From contig CM061921.1 of NCBI GenBank assembly GCA_031002005.1, positions 143,563,283 to 143,627,282 of the forward strand: 64,000 bases of DNA, in the 5' to 3' direction. Below are positions 33,301-45,205 of this stretch, piece after piece. The stretch's first letter is position 1. Each line of letters opens with the position of its first letter. Source of the stretch: Vandiemenella viatica (lineage: Eukaryota > Arthropoda > Insecta > Orthoptera > Morabidae). A model generated the notes under the pieces. It made no database searches. It saw only the letters and a program-made list of their open reading frames with translations, and was not told the DNA's origin. The translations under genes were made by a program, and so were the position numbers.

Positions 33301-34202
33301 ATATAAATACACAAAAAGCTTAAAATTTTCAGTATGGGCTTGACTCAAGAGGTGTCAGCGAGGATGTGAAGTTTTAAACTAGGCGCATAAAGTTGATTGC
33401 TCTGAGCTGCAGTGACAAGATAGCTTTGATATCGGTTACAAGCAAATGATTTCTAATCGCTTTTGTCTTCATATTACCAAGTTTGGTATGACTGCCAAAT
33501 TTCTCGAAGTTCGATGTTACTGATAAGAAACTTAGTGGGTTCGCATGTTCACGGATATCTGAATACCATCCAAAACTTCTTTTGGTTTCCTGAATTAAAA
33601 TCCGCTAATCCGCTACAAAACATGGTTACTGTGAATCAGTTGCCATAGTAGTAAAACTGGGAGGCATCGCAATCGAAACGTTGCCTGACATGTATTGGTT
33701 GCAGAGCTGCTTCTCGGTTATTGGGAAAAAATCAATCTGAAATTTTATATTTTCTCGTTAATTCCTTCATGGCGATCGGGAAATAAGCAATAGAAGAAAA
33801 TATTCATTGCTTTATCAGGGTGGTTAATTAGCTACTGTTTTATGCTACAAGAGATTCTCCTTTAATAGATACTGAAAATTTTGTCAAAGAATTTTTAAAT
33901 GGTTTATTATTTAGTACAGAATGGTTTAAAAAATTATAAACCAAAATCTGCGAGACTCTGATGGATATTATGGTGGCAGACACATAAGCACCCTTCTCGC
34001 AACACATGCGGACAAAGTTGGGAACGTAACATGCGTAGTCTCAAGCTATGTCTCTCTGATGATTGCCCTGAAGGAACGTGTTGGTTTACTGTCCCATCAT
34101 TTTTTTCTGACGGGACTCTCTTTGGCATTCAGCATTTCCTATCTGGACATGTCGTATTCCGTTTAGTACAGGTATTATAAGGTTCTTTAGAATTTTTTCC
34201 AT
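33301..34202. other. No recognisable feature
   Basis: AT-rich spacer up to the second LTR element. Confidence 0.5.
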
Positions 34203-34206
34203 CTAT
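34203..34206 (+). repeat. Left target site duplication (CTAT) of LTR element 2
   Basis: Matches CTAT at 41519-41522. Confidence 0.88.
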
Positions 34207-35054
34207 TGTAGTACACTCGCATAATGGGTGTACTACATTCTCTTAATATGACGACAAGAAAAGCAGCGTGAGAATTTATGAGCGTGGAGATGTATGGACA
34301 GCCACTGTAGCGTAAATGGAATTTTAACCAGACTATATGTTACTACATTTCCTTTTATGTACCCGCGACGCCGAGTGTGCCCACTGGAGGGATGTGCTCC
34401 CTTTTGGCAACGCTGTTGGTGGTCGCTGGAGGGAGGATTTGCGTGGCCTGCATTCCGAGGGCTGACCGGCACTCGAGGACTCGCCACGGACAGGTGGAGG
34501 AAGAAAGACGGCGGACACAGCGGTCCGTAGGGTGTGAGTGAAAGTGGTTTTTGTACTCCGGGGAGAGTACCAGTGTTTTGCGAGTGTGGCCATTTTGTGG
34601 TTGCGGCTGCAGGGTGGATCTAGTCAACAAAAGACGGTAAATGCTCAGAACATGTTTTCTCTTGTTGTTCGTGAACACTGCATATCTGAAGGTGTTGATA
34701 AAACCCGTTGCGTCCCTTTTGAGCTAACGCTCTGCTCCAACGATAAATGAACTGAGACTAGTCGGTGCAGCATCAATTAAAAAGAAAAGTACTGTTTCTT
34801 TCGGAGGGCTCATGTTTTTGCATTTTTGATTTAGTAAATGTCCTTTTTGTAATACATTAATTGAATAATCTTTTGTATGAATTATAACTGGATTTTATAA
34901 TTGCCATCTTGATGTTTTGATTGTAATATAGAGTAAAATAAACCTGATTACACTTTATAATTTTTCAAATAATCAAACCGTTTTTATTATATTTCAGTAA
35001 TTTTACCAATAAAGAATTCTTTGTAATAACAGTAGAATACCGGTAGGTATTACA
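34207..35054 (+). repeat. 5' LTR of element 2, 848 bp
   Basis: Begins TGTAGTACAC, with the inverted partner GTGTACTACA 11 bases later, and ends GGTAGGTATTACA. AATAAAG occurs near 35010. Confidence 0.95.
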
Positions 35055-35077
35055 ATGGCCCCAAACGTGGTAGGCGT
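35055..35077 (+). promoter_or_regulatory. Primer binding site of element 2
   Basis: ATGGCCCCAAACGTGGTAGG directly after the LTR. The TGGCCCCAAACGT core resembles the site of the first element. The tRNA is not assigned. Confidence 0.65.
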
Positions 35078-36028
35078 TTCGATTTATCAATCAAAATTAA
35101 AAATGGTATGCAGTGGACACAATCATTTTATCGATATTTTTGGTACTCTCTGAATATTTCAGTTGCTGATGAGAGCAAGGATTTTAGTGCAAATAGACTA
35201 TATCTCATGAATATAATTGTGTCTTGCAGCATTTGTTGGAGGTGTGGACGAGAGGCAGCCACTGATAATGATACAATTTAATTTACAGCTCTTTTAAATA
35301 TTTAATGATATGTGCAATGTTTATAAAAAAAAATAATTTTCAGAGGAGAATGTCTTTTTTTTGTTGCATTTCACATATGTGATATTTCATTGGAGGTTGA
35401 TTTTGTTGGTGTAATATTTCTTTCTCGTGGCATGTGTTCAGACAAGCGTTGCCTAGTGTTGTTCTGTTGGTAATTTTTTCAATTGACTGAATTTTATTTA
35501 TTGAAGGGACAATGTTATGCGGACTTAAGCAAAGTTTTGATTTATTTTACATTTGATTACTAAAATCCGTCGGCATTCGTGAATTCGAAGGCAGTGAAAG
35601 ATCAGAGTTTATGTTTCTGAGATCGGTAATGCAAAGTTTATGTAGGATATACGTATAAAGTATTTTTTTTTTAGATTTCAAAAATAGATGGGTAGAACAT
35701 GTGGTTTTTGTGCGTATAAATCTTGTCTTTTGATGTTTTATTTGACGTCATATGGTTCATCTATCTGATGTTTGGAGTGAAAGGTTCATGTTTAAAGTTC
35801 CAAACACATGGCATTACTTGTGGATTAGTGTGCAAATACTTTAAATCTTGTCTGAATATTTTGTTGTTTTGGTACTTCACGTCATATGGTTCATCCATTT
35901 GAAGTGTCGAATGATTTGCCGTTCAAACAGCGTTGCTCTAGTGGTCATATCTTTTAATATGTGTTGACTGGTGTTGTGGAGTTTATCGCGGGAATTTGTG
36001 GTTAGGTTAGTAGTCAGCTGAGTAGTTT
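35078..36028 (+). other. 5' leader of element 2
   Basis: About 950 bp of T-rich untranslated sequence before the gag-like gene. A near-repeat (CGTCATATGGTTCATC) occurs at 35745 and 35880. Confidence 0.6.
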
Positions 36029-37234
36029 ATGATTCTGAGATCAGGATTTAAGTTCGGCGACAACATGGAAAAAGGTAATCCGTGCAAGGAAACAGCCGAA
36101 AACCCGACGAGTTTCCGAAACACCGAAGAACCGATAGATAACACAACTAATATGGATAATCAGGGGTACAGTTCAAATTGCACAATCGAGCGGGGGGCGA
36201 TGGAACTCGAAATTTCACTGAACAGTAATAACGCGGCCGGGGAAACAGATCAAACTACATACCAACCCACCGCAAGAGAGTTTCAAATACACACAGCATC
36301 CACGGAAACACAACCTCCAATAGACTTCAGTATATTGCTAAATGTAATGATGAGTCTGAAAGAGGGACAGGAAAAGTTAAAGACAGATCTGAAAGAGGGA
36401 CAGGAAAAGTTAAAGACAGATATGAAAGAGGGACAGGAAAAGTTAAAGACAGATATGAAAGAGGGACAGGAAAAGTTAAGGGCAGATATGAAAGAGGGAC
36501 AGAAAGACGTTATCGATAGTTTGTCGAAACAAATTAATGACACAAATGGGAGAATTGACTCATTGGAGAAAAGACAAGATGATCATTATAAAAATTTAGA
36601 GGAAACGTTGTCCGGGTTTCAACACAAAGTTAATGGGGAGATAAAGGTGTTGCGGGAAAACATACAGTCGGAGATAACCTGCTTAACACAAGTTACAGGG
36701 CACCTCACAACCACATGCCAGACATTAACAGAAAGTAGTGCCGAAACCCGTAACCGACTGGACGCAACGGAAACTGTCATTGAGAATTTGGAACAAAAGC
36801 ACACAGATACACAGATTGAAACTTTGGAGCCAAACATTAATAATGAAAACACAGATTTAAACATTGCCAACACACAGGAAGCACCCGTAGATAATTGCTT
36901 GGTAGATGTGCTAGATGAGTTTGATGAAGATTCACGCAATAGAGTTAAAGTAACAGAAGATGTGAGCGAAGTTCTTGTCACAGAGCTAATTTTAATACAG
37001 CGAAAGTTGGCTGAAATAAGGTCAGGTGATCTGGTACGATCCGCATATAAACCAAAAGTTTCTCTTATGGGCTCAGAAACAAAAGACTCACAGTACATTC
37101 GGTTCCTGCAGGCTAAAGTCTCAGCTGTTACGCTGGGGTGGACCCGAGCTTTTCTCGGAAAACCGAATTCCAATCTTGACCCTTGCACGCAGGTAGTGGG
37201 CGCGTTCTGCGAAATGCCTGGCGCATCCACCTAA
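36029..37234 (+). CDS. Gag-like coiled-coil protein of element 2
   Basis: 401 residues, uninterrupted. The start MILRSGFKFG parallels MKLRSR of the first element's Gag. Residues ~110-160 are four and a half copies of an 11-residue unit (LKEGQEKLKTD), encoded by a 33-bp tandem repeat, predicted to be helical. This is followed by coiled coil (DSLEKRQDDHYKNLEETL) and a segment shared with the other Gag (TCQTLTESSAETRNRLDATE against TCTALQESSAEISKRLDATE). The capsid-like domain of the first element is not recognisable here; the C-terminus (to FCEMPGAST) matches nothing I know. The protein could co-assemble with a partner's Gag through its coiled coil. Confidence 0.85.
   Translation: MILRSGFKFGDNMEKGNPCKETAENPTSFRNTEEPIDNTTNMDNQGYSSNCTIERGAMELEISLNSNNAAGETDQTTYQPTAREFQIHTASTETQPPIDFSILLNVMMSLKEGQEKLKTDLKEGQEKLKTDMKEGQEKLKTDMKEGQEKLRADMKEGQKDVIDSLSKQINDTNGRIDSLEKRQDDHYKNLEETLSGFQHKVNGEIKVLRENIQSEITCLTQVTGHLTTTCQTLTESSAETRNRLDATETVIENLEQKHTDTQIETLEPNINNENTDLNIANTQEAPVDNCLVDVLDEFDEDSRNRVKVTEDVSEVLVTELILIQRKLAEIRSGDLVRSAYKPKVSLMGSETKDSQYIRFLQAKVSAVTLGWTRAFLGKPNSNLDPCTQVVGAFCEMPGAST
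36356..36506 (+). repeat. 33-bp tandem repeat within the gag-like gene, ~4.5 copies
   Basis: Units start at 36356, 36389, 36422, 36455 and 36488 (CTGAAAGAGGGACAGG...). In frame, it adds 11 residues per unit. Confidence 0.95.
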
Positions 37235-37274
37235 CAATAACAATGAACCAGTTTTCGGCTGTGAGCTGGCGAAT

Positions 37275-37604
37275 TTGTGCAGGAACAAGACAGCAGTGCC
37301 TAGTGTCAAAGCAATTGTTTGGAAAGAAATGTTGTTGAGTACAGAATGGGGAGGACGCATTAGAGGTGTTAAAGGATATTTTTGTTACGGGAAGTGTAAA
37401 CTAAAAATCTTGTTGAGTACCGAATGTGGGGGACGCATTCGAGATGTTGTAGGATATTTTCTGTATGGGAAGTGGAAATTAATTCGGTCAAGTTCTGTAT
37501 GTTTGCAATACTGCAGAAAGTTTATTTTGGCAAGGAAAACGCGTGGAAAATTAAAGGAATCTGTAATTGATTCGCCAGCTTCTTACGCGGAAGGTTACAA
37601 CTAG
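37275..37604 (+). CDS. Possible 109-residue protein with a 26-residue tandem duplication
   Basis: An open frame downstream of the gag-like gene. Residues repeat with a 78-bp period: LLSTEWGGRIRGVKGYFCYG, then LLSTECGGRIRDVVGYFLYG. The two units differ more at the DNA level than recent tandem copies would, yet stay in frame. No family recognised. It may be a leftover of the element's lost coding region or a chance frame over a tandem repeat. Confidence 0.35.
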   Translation: MCRNKTAVPSVKAIVWKEMLLSTEWGGRIRGVKGYFCYGKCKLKILLSTECGGRIRDVVGYFLYGKWKLIRSSSVCLQYCRKFILARKTRGKLKESVIDSPASYAEGYN

Positions 37605-40600
37605 CTAGGTTGTAATTTTGCAAATGATAGTTTGTCAGATTAGATAGTAAGGGATTTTTGTATAAAGATAGTTTAATTTAAATTATTGGATTTAAGTTAG
37701 TAGGGCTTCTAGAGAATTTGATCATATCAAGCGGAAATACAACTATGTTGAAGGAATAGGTAACCCCTTGGTGTTCAGACAACCATCATGTAGCGTATTT
37801 CGGATTAAGATGCACTGTCATGAATTTTATTCTTTAAATTAGTGGAGAAAGACGGAAAGCCAATGAATTAACGATTATGTGAGTGGCGATTTAGTAGTTC
37901 TTGATATTTATAATTTAAAACATCAGTTTACATCAAAGGAACTTTATAAAACAAGTTTACAACCAAGGAGCAGTATTTTCATGAGCAAATTAATTCGGGA
38001 TTACGAAGGTGTATGGGTGAGTTTGTGAAGTTTGTATGATACTGGTTCAGTTGAGAGTGTTAAGAGATGTAGAAAGAATGTATTTATGTCAAGGGGTTGT
38101 AACTGCTTATTTGAAGAGTAAGTAGAGATGACGAATTATGGAGTCGTCGTAAAATGTAATAGTATTGTTTTTAAAGTTAAAAACAAAGTCGTCGTGAAAA
38201 CTGGGAGTTTTATAAAGTTATTCCGGTAACCCTTGGCTACAAGAAGCAGGAGCCGTGATGTAACTTTTGTTTATTGTGTGCACCTTAGAGGGCAACAACA
38301 TTTAATTACTATGTTTGCGGCGGTATCATCGATTTTAAGTAGCAGACAACCCGGAGAATATTACACTCAATCCAAATCTAAAATTGAAGTGACACCCTCA
38401 CCAGTAATACACGGAGTAGGTCCCAATAAGGTTTTGTGGAATTAACTGTTTGATATCGCGTTTTGGTTAGTTGAAAAGATCGTTGGTGTTATGAAAGGTT
38501 TTAAAGAACATTTTAATAAATGAAACTAGTTACAATAACAGATCGGCAGAAGGTGATGTAAAATTCAAAGGGGTTAACCGAAATTTCCTAATAATATGAG
38601 TTCAAGAATCGACATGAAGGGAGCTTGCTCAAACAATGCTTAGAGGTAACTGTACAGAAATTTCAAGATAATATATATACTCTATTATAAATATTTCATG
38701 AGTGTTAGTTTAGATTATATTTTAGAAGGAAACGTATTGAGGGAGTATTTGGATTAATTATTCTGAATGGTCCTGCTTGGAATAGCTTTTGAAAAACGAG
38801 GAAGTCGTTAGCCTATCTCCAATATTGAGAAGTTTTTAAGTGATAAGATATATTTGAAATCCTTTTGTGAACGAGAATGATATTGCGGGATGATCAATTC
38901 CATACTTTGGTGGAAACCGCTGTTATGAAATATGTTGGCAATTTATAGTTTTGAAGCCTGAAGTTTTTCTATTATCTATGTCTTTATCTGACTTTTTTAT
39001 GTTTAAATAATTAATATGAACGGATTATAGCCAGTAAAGTAATATAGGAAGAGTTAAAGATACCACCCTTGGTAAAAGAAATTGTACTGCACATGAAAAA
39101 CTGCTAATAGATCAGCGTCATAGACGTCTATAAACATCGGAGTTTTTCAAGATCAGAAATGAACTGTATATTTGATTCTCTTCGGGGGGAAAGTATGTCC
39201 TTTCTATGTTGAAGGAAAATCAACGTAAAATTTATTGTGTTGCGGGACGCTCAAAAAAATTTTGGGAATGGTGTTGAAGTGTTTCCTACTTAATCGTACA
39301 TTGAGAACAAACTTGGGCGATTTAATGTGCGGAGTAATAGATTGTATTACTTACCTTGAGCATAAAGGTATTTTGATTAGTGACCATGACATGAAATTGT
39401 GAAGCGGGCAATATAAAACTTGTGTGTGAATTCAGTATGCTAGATCTATAAATTGAAGGTATTGTGGCGCTAGCAATTATAAATCTATTAAAGTAAAAAA
39501 AAAAAAACCTTAGTCTGTATTGCATTAAGGCGATTTGAACCAGAGACGAGGAAACGTCTCTGAGAAATGAGTTTTATGTTGTTGAAACATGCAATCATTG
39601 TGTACTGCATAGTTGTTATCAATATGGTTGGTGTAAAGGCCACGATTGAGCTGCGCCGTAGGACGGGCACTCACGCGTATTGAAGTAGTGACATGTAAGT
39701 CACATTATACACACAGACGATAAAGGGAGACACGGTAGATCCTTATCGCGAACACATGACACTAACAACCAACATTCACACATACTATTTTGACACACGA
39801 GGATCAAATAGGAAGACGAAATGCATATTTCTAAGGTTGCTAAAATGCCACTGATGTTAATATTGGATAGGTAGAGTTGTATAGAATAATTGATAGGTAA
39901 TACATTTACGCCTGAGACGCAAAAGCATTGTCCTAAGCACCTTTAAGTTCGTTGAAATAACATATTTCTTTTCACTTTGAGGATTTCATTGAGTCAAGAT
40001 TCATTAATGGTAAGGATTTCCTTTGATGATTTAGGGAGCGCTGTCTGAACGCGTAAGTTGTAAAATTGCAACAAGAGTATCAAATAATTATGTCACACGA
40101 GGTTCACAAGCTGTTGTGGCTACAAGATGTATAAGTTATGTGCAAATAATGATTCTATACCATTTTGCATGTCTTGTAAATTTATCGTGGGGAGAGATAT
40201 GTTTATGTTTAGATTAAGATGTTTATAATATGGCTGTGAATGAATGAGGATGGATGATTGAATTTGTACCATCATCAGCTGAAACGCTTAAGGAGATGCT
40301 ATGAAGGTCGACTAAGATGGTTGGGTTCAATTAGATAATTTGGGCAATAAATATTAGGATAATGTAATAAATTTAGGTTTCATAGGAATGTAGTTTCCTC
40401 AAATATAAGCAGTAAAATTATTGTAAAGTTGAAAAATTATTGCACAGTAATTGTTAATGTTAAACTAAATATAAATATATCAGGGTATTTCATAATAAAG
40501 GTTCTAACACCTATTTGTAACGGAACATGAGCCCTTATTGGACTTGTCGATATAGTGAAGCGAGTGTTTTGGTGAATTATCGTAAGGGAGTCAAAATAGG

Positions 40601-40654
40601 GACTATCTGCAAAGAGTAAAGAATTTTTCTAAGCCCCGACTTATAAAAATTAGT
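37605..40654 (+). other. Non-coding interior of element 2
   Basis: 3 kb with only short, unrelated frames (e.g. 38233-38445). No reverse transcriptase, integrase or protease motif in any frame. Contains an A12 run near 39497. Confidence 0.6.
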
Positions 40655-40670
40655 AAAGGGAGGCGGCTAA
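40655..40670 (+). promoter_or_regulatory. Polypurine-tract candidate of element 2
   Basis: AAAGGGAGGCGG ends four bases before the 3' LTR, the position of the plus-strand primer. Confidence 0.65.
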
Positions 40671-41518
40671 TGTAGTACACTCGCATAATGGGTGTACTAC
40701 ATTCTCTTAATATGACGACAAGAAAAGCAGCGTGAGAATTTATGAGCGTGGAGATGTATGGACAGCCACTGTAGCGTAAATGGAATTTTAACCAGACTAT
40801 ATGTTACTACATTTCCTTTTATGTACCCGCGACGCCGAGTGTGCCCACTGGAGGGATGTGCTCCCTTTTGGCAACGCTGTTGGTGGTCGCTGGAGGGAGG
40901 ATTTGCGTGGCCTGCATTCCGAGGGCTGACCGGGACTCGAGGACTCGCCACGGACAGGTGGAGGAAGAAAGACGGCGGACACAGCGGTCCGTAGGGTGTG
41001 AGTGAAAGTGGTTTTTGTACTCCGGGGAGAGTACCAGTGTTTTGCGAGTGTGGCCATTTTGTGGTTGCGGCTGCAGGGTGGATCTAGTCAACAAAAGACG
41101 GTAAATGCTCAGAACATGTTTTCTCTTGTTGTTCGTGAACACTGCATATCTGAAGGTATTGATAAAACCCGTTGCGTCCCTTTTGAGCTAACGCTCTGCT
41201 CCAACGATAAATGAACTGAGACTAGTCGGTGCAGCATCAATTAAAAAGAAAAGTACTGTTTCTTTCGGAGGGCTCATGTTTTTGCATGTTTGATTTAGTA
41301 AATGTCCGTTTTGTAATACATTAATTGAATAATCTTTTGTATGAATTATAACTGGATTTTATAATTGCCATCTTGATGTTTTGATTGTAATATAGAGTAA
41401 AATAAACCTGATTACACTTTATAATTTTTCAAATAATCAAACCGTTTTTATTATATTTCAGTAATTTTACCAATAAAGAATTCTTTGTAATAACAGTAGA
41501 ATACCGGTAGGTATTACA
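40671..41518 (+). repeat. 3' LTR of element 2, 848 bp
   Basis: Same length as the 5' LTR with about four substitutions noticed (for example GGCACTCGAGG against GGGACTCGAGG). Followed by CTAT at 41519-41522. Confidence 0.95.
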
Positions 41519-41522
41519 CTAT

Positions 41523-41874
41523 ATAGCTATGTGACACTGTACTGGGAACTTGGTAGTTTGCGAAGTCGCTCCTGATACACTGGGTAGGGCGTGAATCCAA
41601 ATGACTAAATATGTTCCATATTCAAACTTTAAACGTCATGTACAAATTACGGATAATAATTTATCTAACACTATGTGAATTAATATTAGTGAAATGTTTA
41701 GTTATCCGTTTTCTACTCTTGTCGGATTTTATAGTCATATTGTATTGTCATTCAATTCAAGAAATATGTATTCGTAGTGCTAAGAATTTTAGAGTAGCTT
41801 CGGTTCTTTCCCTGGTCGCCATGCTAAACTATTCGGTCTGGTTCTTTTTGGATTTTATAGCTTAATGGGCTCTC
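41523..41874. other. No recognisable feature
   Basis: AT-rich spacer. An 84-codon frame at 41611-41865 is hydrophobic but matches nothing known and has no context. Confidence 0.45.
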
Positions 41875-41875
41875 A

Positions 41876-42243
41876 GGGGGCGTCCGTTAATGAAGTGTGG
41901 TGTTTTTCCGGAATTCCGGGTCCTCCCGCCCCCCTCTGGTGAGATCTCGTTGGAACCCCCCCCCCCCAAGAAGACGTGAGATTTGACCCCCCACCCCCTG
42001 TTTATCGACCTCGAAGTTTTTTGAGACCTTTTATTTAGCTCTCCTTTTCCCGCGGACCTTATGCACCCCCCCCCCCTTAAGTCCATATCCGCGTTGTTTA
42101 TTGACCGTTTTTTAGCTCTACTGTCATTCGAGAATTTCCAAAACCTCACGTGAGATTTCCGTCGAACCCTCCCCCCCTCCCCTTGATGAGATTACGCCGG
42201 ACCTCGCCCCTACTTTACATCACGTAATTAATGGACGCCCCCT
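41876..42243 (+). mobile_element. MITE-like element with GGGGGCGTCC ends (copy 2)
   Basis: Left end GGGGGCGTCCGTTAATGAAG and right end CACGTAATTAATGGACGCCC are inverted partners. The C-rich interior matches copy 1 at 8321-8695 (TTTTTCCGGAATTCCGG, TCACGTGAGATTTCCG). No coding. Confidence 0.82.
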
Positions 42244-42640
42244 TATTGTCCTGTCATGGTCACCATGTTGAACAATTAGTGTGATCAGGTACATTTACAT
42301 TAAAATTCCTAAGCTACTAAACACTTCCATCTTTATAAAGGTTAAGTTCCACTTTCTTTCGAAACCAGTACTCTCTCCTATAAAGGTACTAATCATTGAA
42401 AGTCACTAGATAATTCTCTTCAAACTGTCGCGTTTGATTACGCAAGCCACATTAATATCACTGGAGCATTTTCGGCGCCTTGACACACGGTTTCTAACCA
42501 ACTGTGTGTTTTTCACGGACTCTGCAGTTCACATCTGCCTACTACTGAACTGTCCGTCAATCCATACGTCAGTAGGGGAAATTAATCAAAAATTGATTAC
42601 TTTCGTATCTCTACTACTACCTATGTTATATATCCAGAAT
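42244..42640. other. No recognisable feature
   Basis: AT-rich spacer. Confidence 0.5.
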
Positions 42641-43012
42641 CTGTGTTGTGTGCCTTCTCGCTACCTCTCGGCTCTACCGGAACGGGGGCGTCAGTGGTGC
42701 ACGGCACTCGCGTGGACGAACAGAGAGGCTTTAGCTACATGGCCAGGTTTTAGAGGATTTTCGGCATGGTTCGTGCCGGGCACCGCATCCACGTCACTTC
42801 CCGTGGAGACCCTTTATGCGTGGCGAAGTGCGCCTAGCCTTACCATCCCCGCTCTAATGGCGGAAAATTCTACAAATGACCAAATCCGCGGCAGAGGCTG
42901 CTGAGGGGTAATTTTTGCTATTTGGCTATACTCGGATACCCTAAATGTCGGGTACTCCCTTAAACTCATTACTTTCAGATAGAATAAAATGCAATGGATC
43001 TACTACTACTAC
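42641..43012 (+). repeat. Unclassified GC-rich block ending in (CTA)n
   Basis: About 250 bp of GC-rich sequence (CTACCGGAACGGGGGCGTCA...AATCCGCGGCAGAGGCTGCT), then AT-rich DNA ending in CTACTACTACTACTC. The trinucleotide tail is what a LINE or SINE 3' end would leave, but no tRNA head or coding remains. Part of a 156-codon frame crosses it by chance. Confidence 0.35.
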
Positions 43013-45205
43013 TCTGTTGTCTGTCCGTACGTCAGCTGCGAGTTAGGGCAGGCATTTCCGACATATGATTTCCGGATTAAGAGCCGCCGGGTAAATGGAA
43101 AAGTTCGTCTATACATCACTAATGTAAGATGGTAGAAATATTCGTGTATTTTTACATGGTGTGGCTATTGACTGCTGAAATTCTAAGCGAAATTCGGCCA
43201 CGAACTGTGTAACAGAAATATCCAGGGCTCGATGGGTGTATAGTAAGCAAGAGCCATTACAAAGGTCGGTTTACACACACTAACACATACACACACGCAC
43301 AACTGTCGGACTCCTTTTCCCGGCAGGATCACAAGGTTAGACCAGCCGGCTACGGCAGAGGCGTACTGATCAGCCCCCCGTTGGAAACTATCACTATGGC
43401 ATTAATATCGCACAGAATTGTTAGTATAAAAGTTACTCGCTTGATTTTTTAAAAGAGGGAACTGTAGCTGAACCCTAATTTAAACACAGTTCGTTCTGAG
43501 TACAGGTTCTTAACTCGCTTGATTTTGCAATATCTGATATTTGTTTTATGCCTGTTATTCCCTAGAACATTAAAGGACGGGTCTTTTATAGCAATTGGGA
43601 CAATACAGCAAGATACATCGTACTAAAATACAGCTGTTTACTAAGCCATCAAAAATTCCTCTCGGAGACCGAAGGGTAGTAAAAAGTGTGCAGAACAGGT
43701 AGTAAAATGTTGAGAGATCTGAATTATAAATGTTAACTCAGCATGGGAAGGGATAACTCCTCTCCTGAAGGAGATCGAATGCAATAGCCAAACCTGGAAT
43801 CTTTGCCTAAGAACCGTACGAGTATCGATATCCACAACAAGTTCTGTTACTGCTTAGAAGTGAACGTCCGTACCATTCTTATAACAGACAACTTCCGTTC
43901 TTTCACTATACTCTGGATGGAAAAGCAATATTTATAAGAATCTGTATAACTTACTTTTCTGACGTCATTCAATCTGTAATCTAAATTACAGTTTAAATGT
44001 AGAAAAATTTACTTGGAAGTTAATTTTATCATTCTCTCACTAGGTCCCATTGCAGTTCGTGACTAAATAACCAAGAAGGATTTTATAAATTTTAGAAGAA
44101 TTTTTAGCAGCCATAGTGAAAGAATTCAGTTCCATGAATTCATTCATTGTGCTAATTAATATTTGGGACCATCTAGACGCATTACAGCGAGTTTGGCTTG
44201 AATTTCTGTAGGGAGTAATCTGATTGTTGGAGGCAGCATAGTACGAGTTAGATTAGCCAATTATCAATAGCATCAGCATGCAATAAGTTAGTCTCTAAGA
44301 CGTCACCATAATATTAACATCCCATTCCCTGCACGAGAAGGAATAAGTACTATCTTGTTCATGAAATAGTAAAAAGAATGTTTCCACAAGTGTAGAAGTG
44401 TTTAGATACAACATTAAATATGTATAGAAGAAGGAGAAATGCGAGTAAGAAGAGACGTAATTAATTGTACATGCTAATCGTGATTTCGTAATTTAAAGAA
44501 GGTTTAAATGCGTCGGATATGAACTTCGCATTGAAATAAAATTTGAAGACACGATGCTCATGTGGAGAGAAGATCAGACGAATGAAGGAGGCAGCAGAGA
44601 TATTAAAGAATACCAACAACTCCAACGATGACAGCGGCGTATTATTTTGCGATGCTTGACGTTCGTTGCATAAATAACATCTCTGACGAAGTTTGAAATA
44701 ACGTGTCATTCCTACAAAATCCAGTTTTTTATATGGACTGTTTCGGTGTAAAGTAAGAAATATATATACAATAAAATTGAAAAGTTGTGTCTGTACATAA
44801 AAATTGCTTTTCAAAAAGAGTAATTGCAGTGTACATTCCTGATGACAGAAATGCAAAAACCAAAATTCTGGAATTTTTGTTTGTCTGTTCACGTCTCACG
44901 TAAAAATTAACTGACGGAGTTTTAACAAAATGGCACATATTGATGGTTTATATCACTTGGTAATATATAGAATACGTTGAATCCAGATTATTAACATACT
45001 AGCTGATACCCGCGACTTCGTACGCGCGGATTAAGAATTTCTTTGCCAGAATTGGATATAGAAAGTTGTTGGTAGCGAAGGATTGGTCCCAAACAACACA
45101 TAGTCGGCATAATTTGACCGGAAAGCCATCACTATGGACCTGTTCAGACCTGTCAAACTCATAACAGTTGCATCGCAAAAGCCAACACTGCGACAGAATT
45201 CTGGG
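43013..45205. other. No recognisable gene; one RTE-like or SINE-like scrap
   Basis: Mostly AT-rich. An (AC)n-like patch lies at 43272-43304. 44998-45040 reads TACTAGCTGATACCCGCGAC and looks like the start of a dispersed repeat, too short to classify. A 143-codon minus frame at 44461-44892 has no family resemblance. Confidence 0.4.

Larger units (their letters stand above)
34207..41518 (+). mobile_element. Non-autonomous LTR retrotransposon (element 2), 7.3 kb
   Basis: Two 848-bp LTRs, a 4-bp target duplication, a primer binding site and a purine-rich tract define a complete insertion. The only sizeable gene is a 401-residue Gag-like coiled-coil protein. No protease, reverse transcriptase, RNase H or integrase sequence was seen in the remaining 3.4 kb of interior. 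The LTRs differ at only about four positions that I noticed, so the insertion is recent. The Gag start and coiled coil are related to those of the array at 10992-24255. Confidence 0.92.

Noticed and set aside
36619..37230. 203-codon minus-strand frame in element 2
   Set aside because: Antisense shadow of the gag-like gene.
42434..42904. 156-codon plus-strand frame as a gene
   Set aside because: It crosses an AT-rich spacer and an apparently unrelated GC-rich repeat block; composition changes in the middle.
44461..44892. 143-codon minus-strand frame as a host gene
   Set aside because: AT-rich, no domain resemblance, no repeat or splice context; likely chance.
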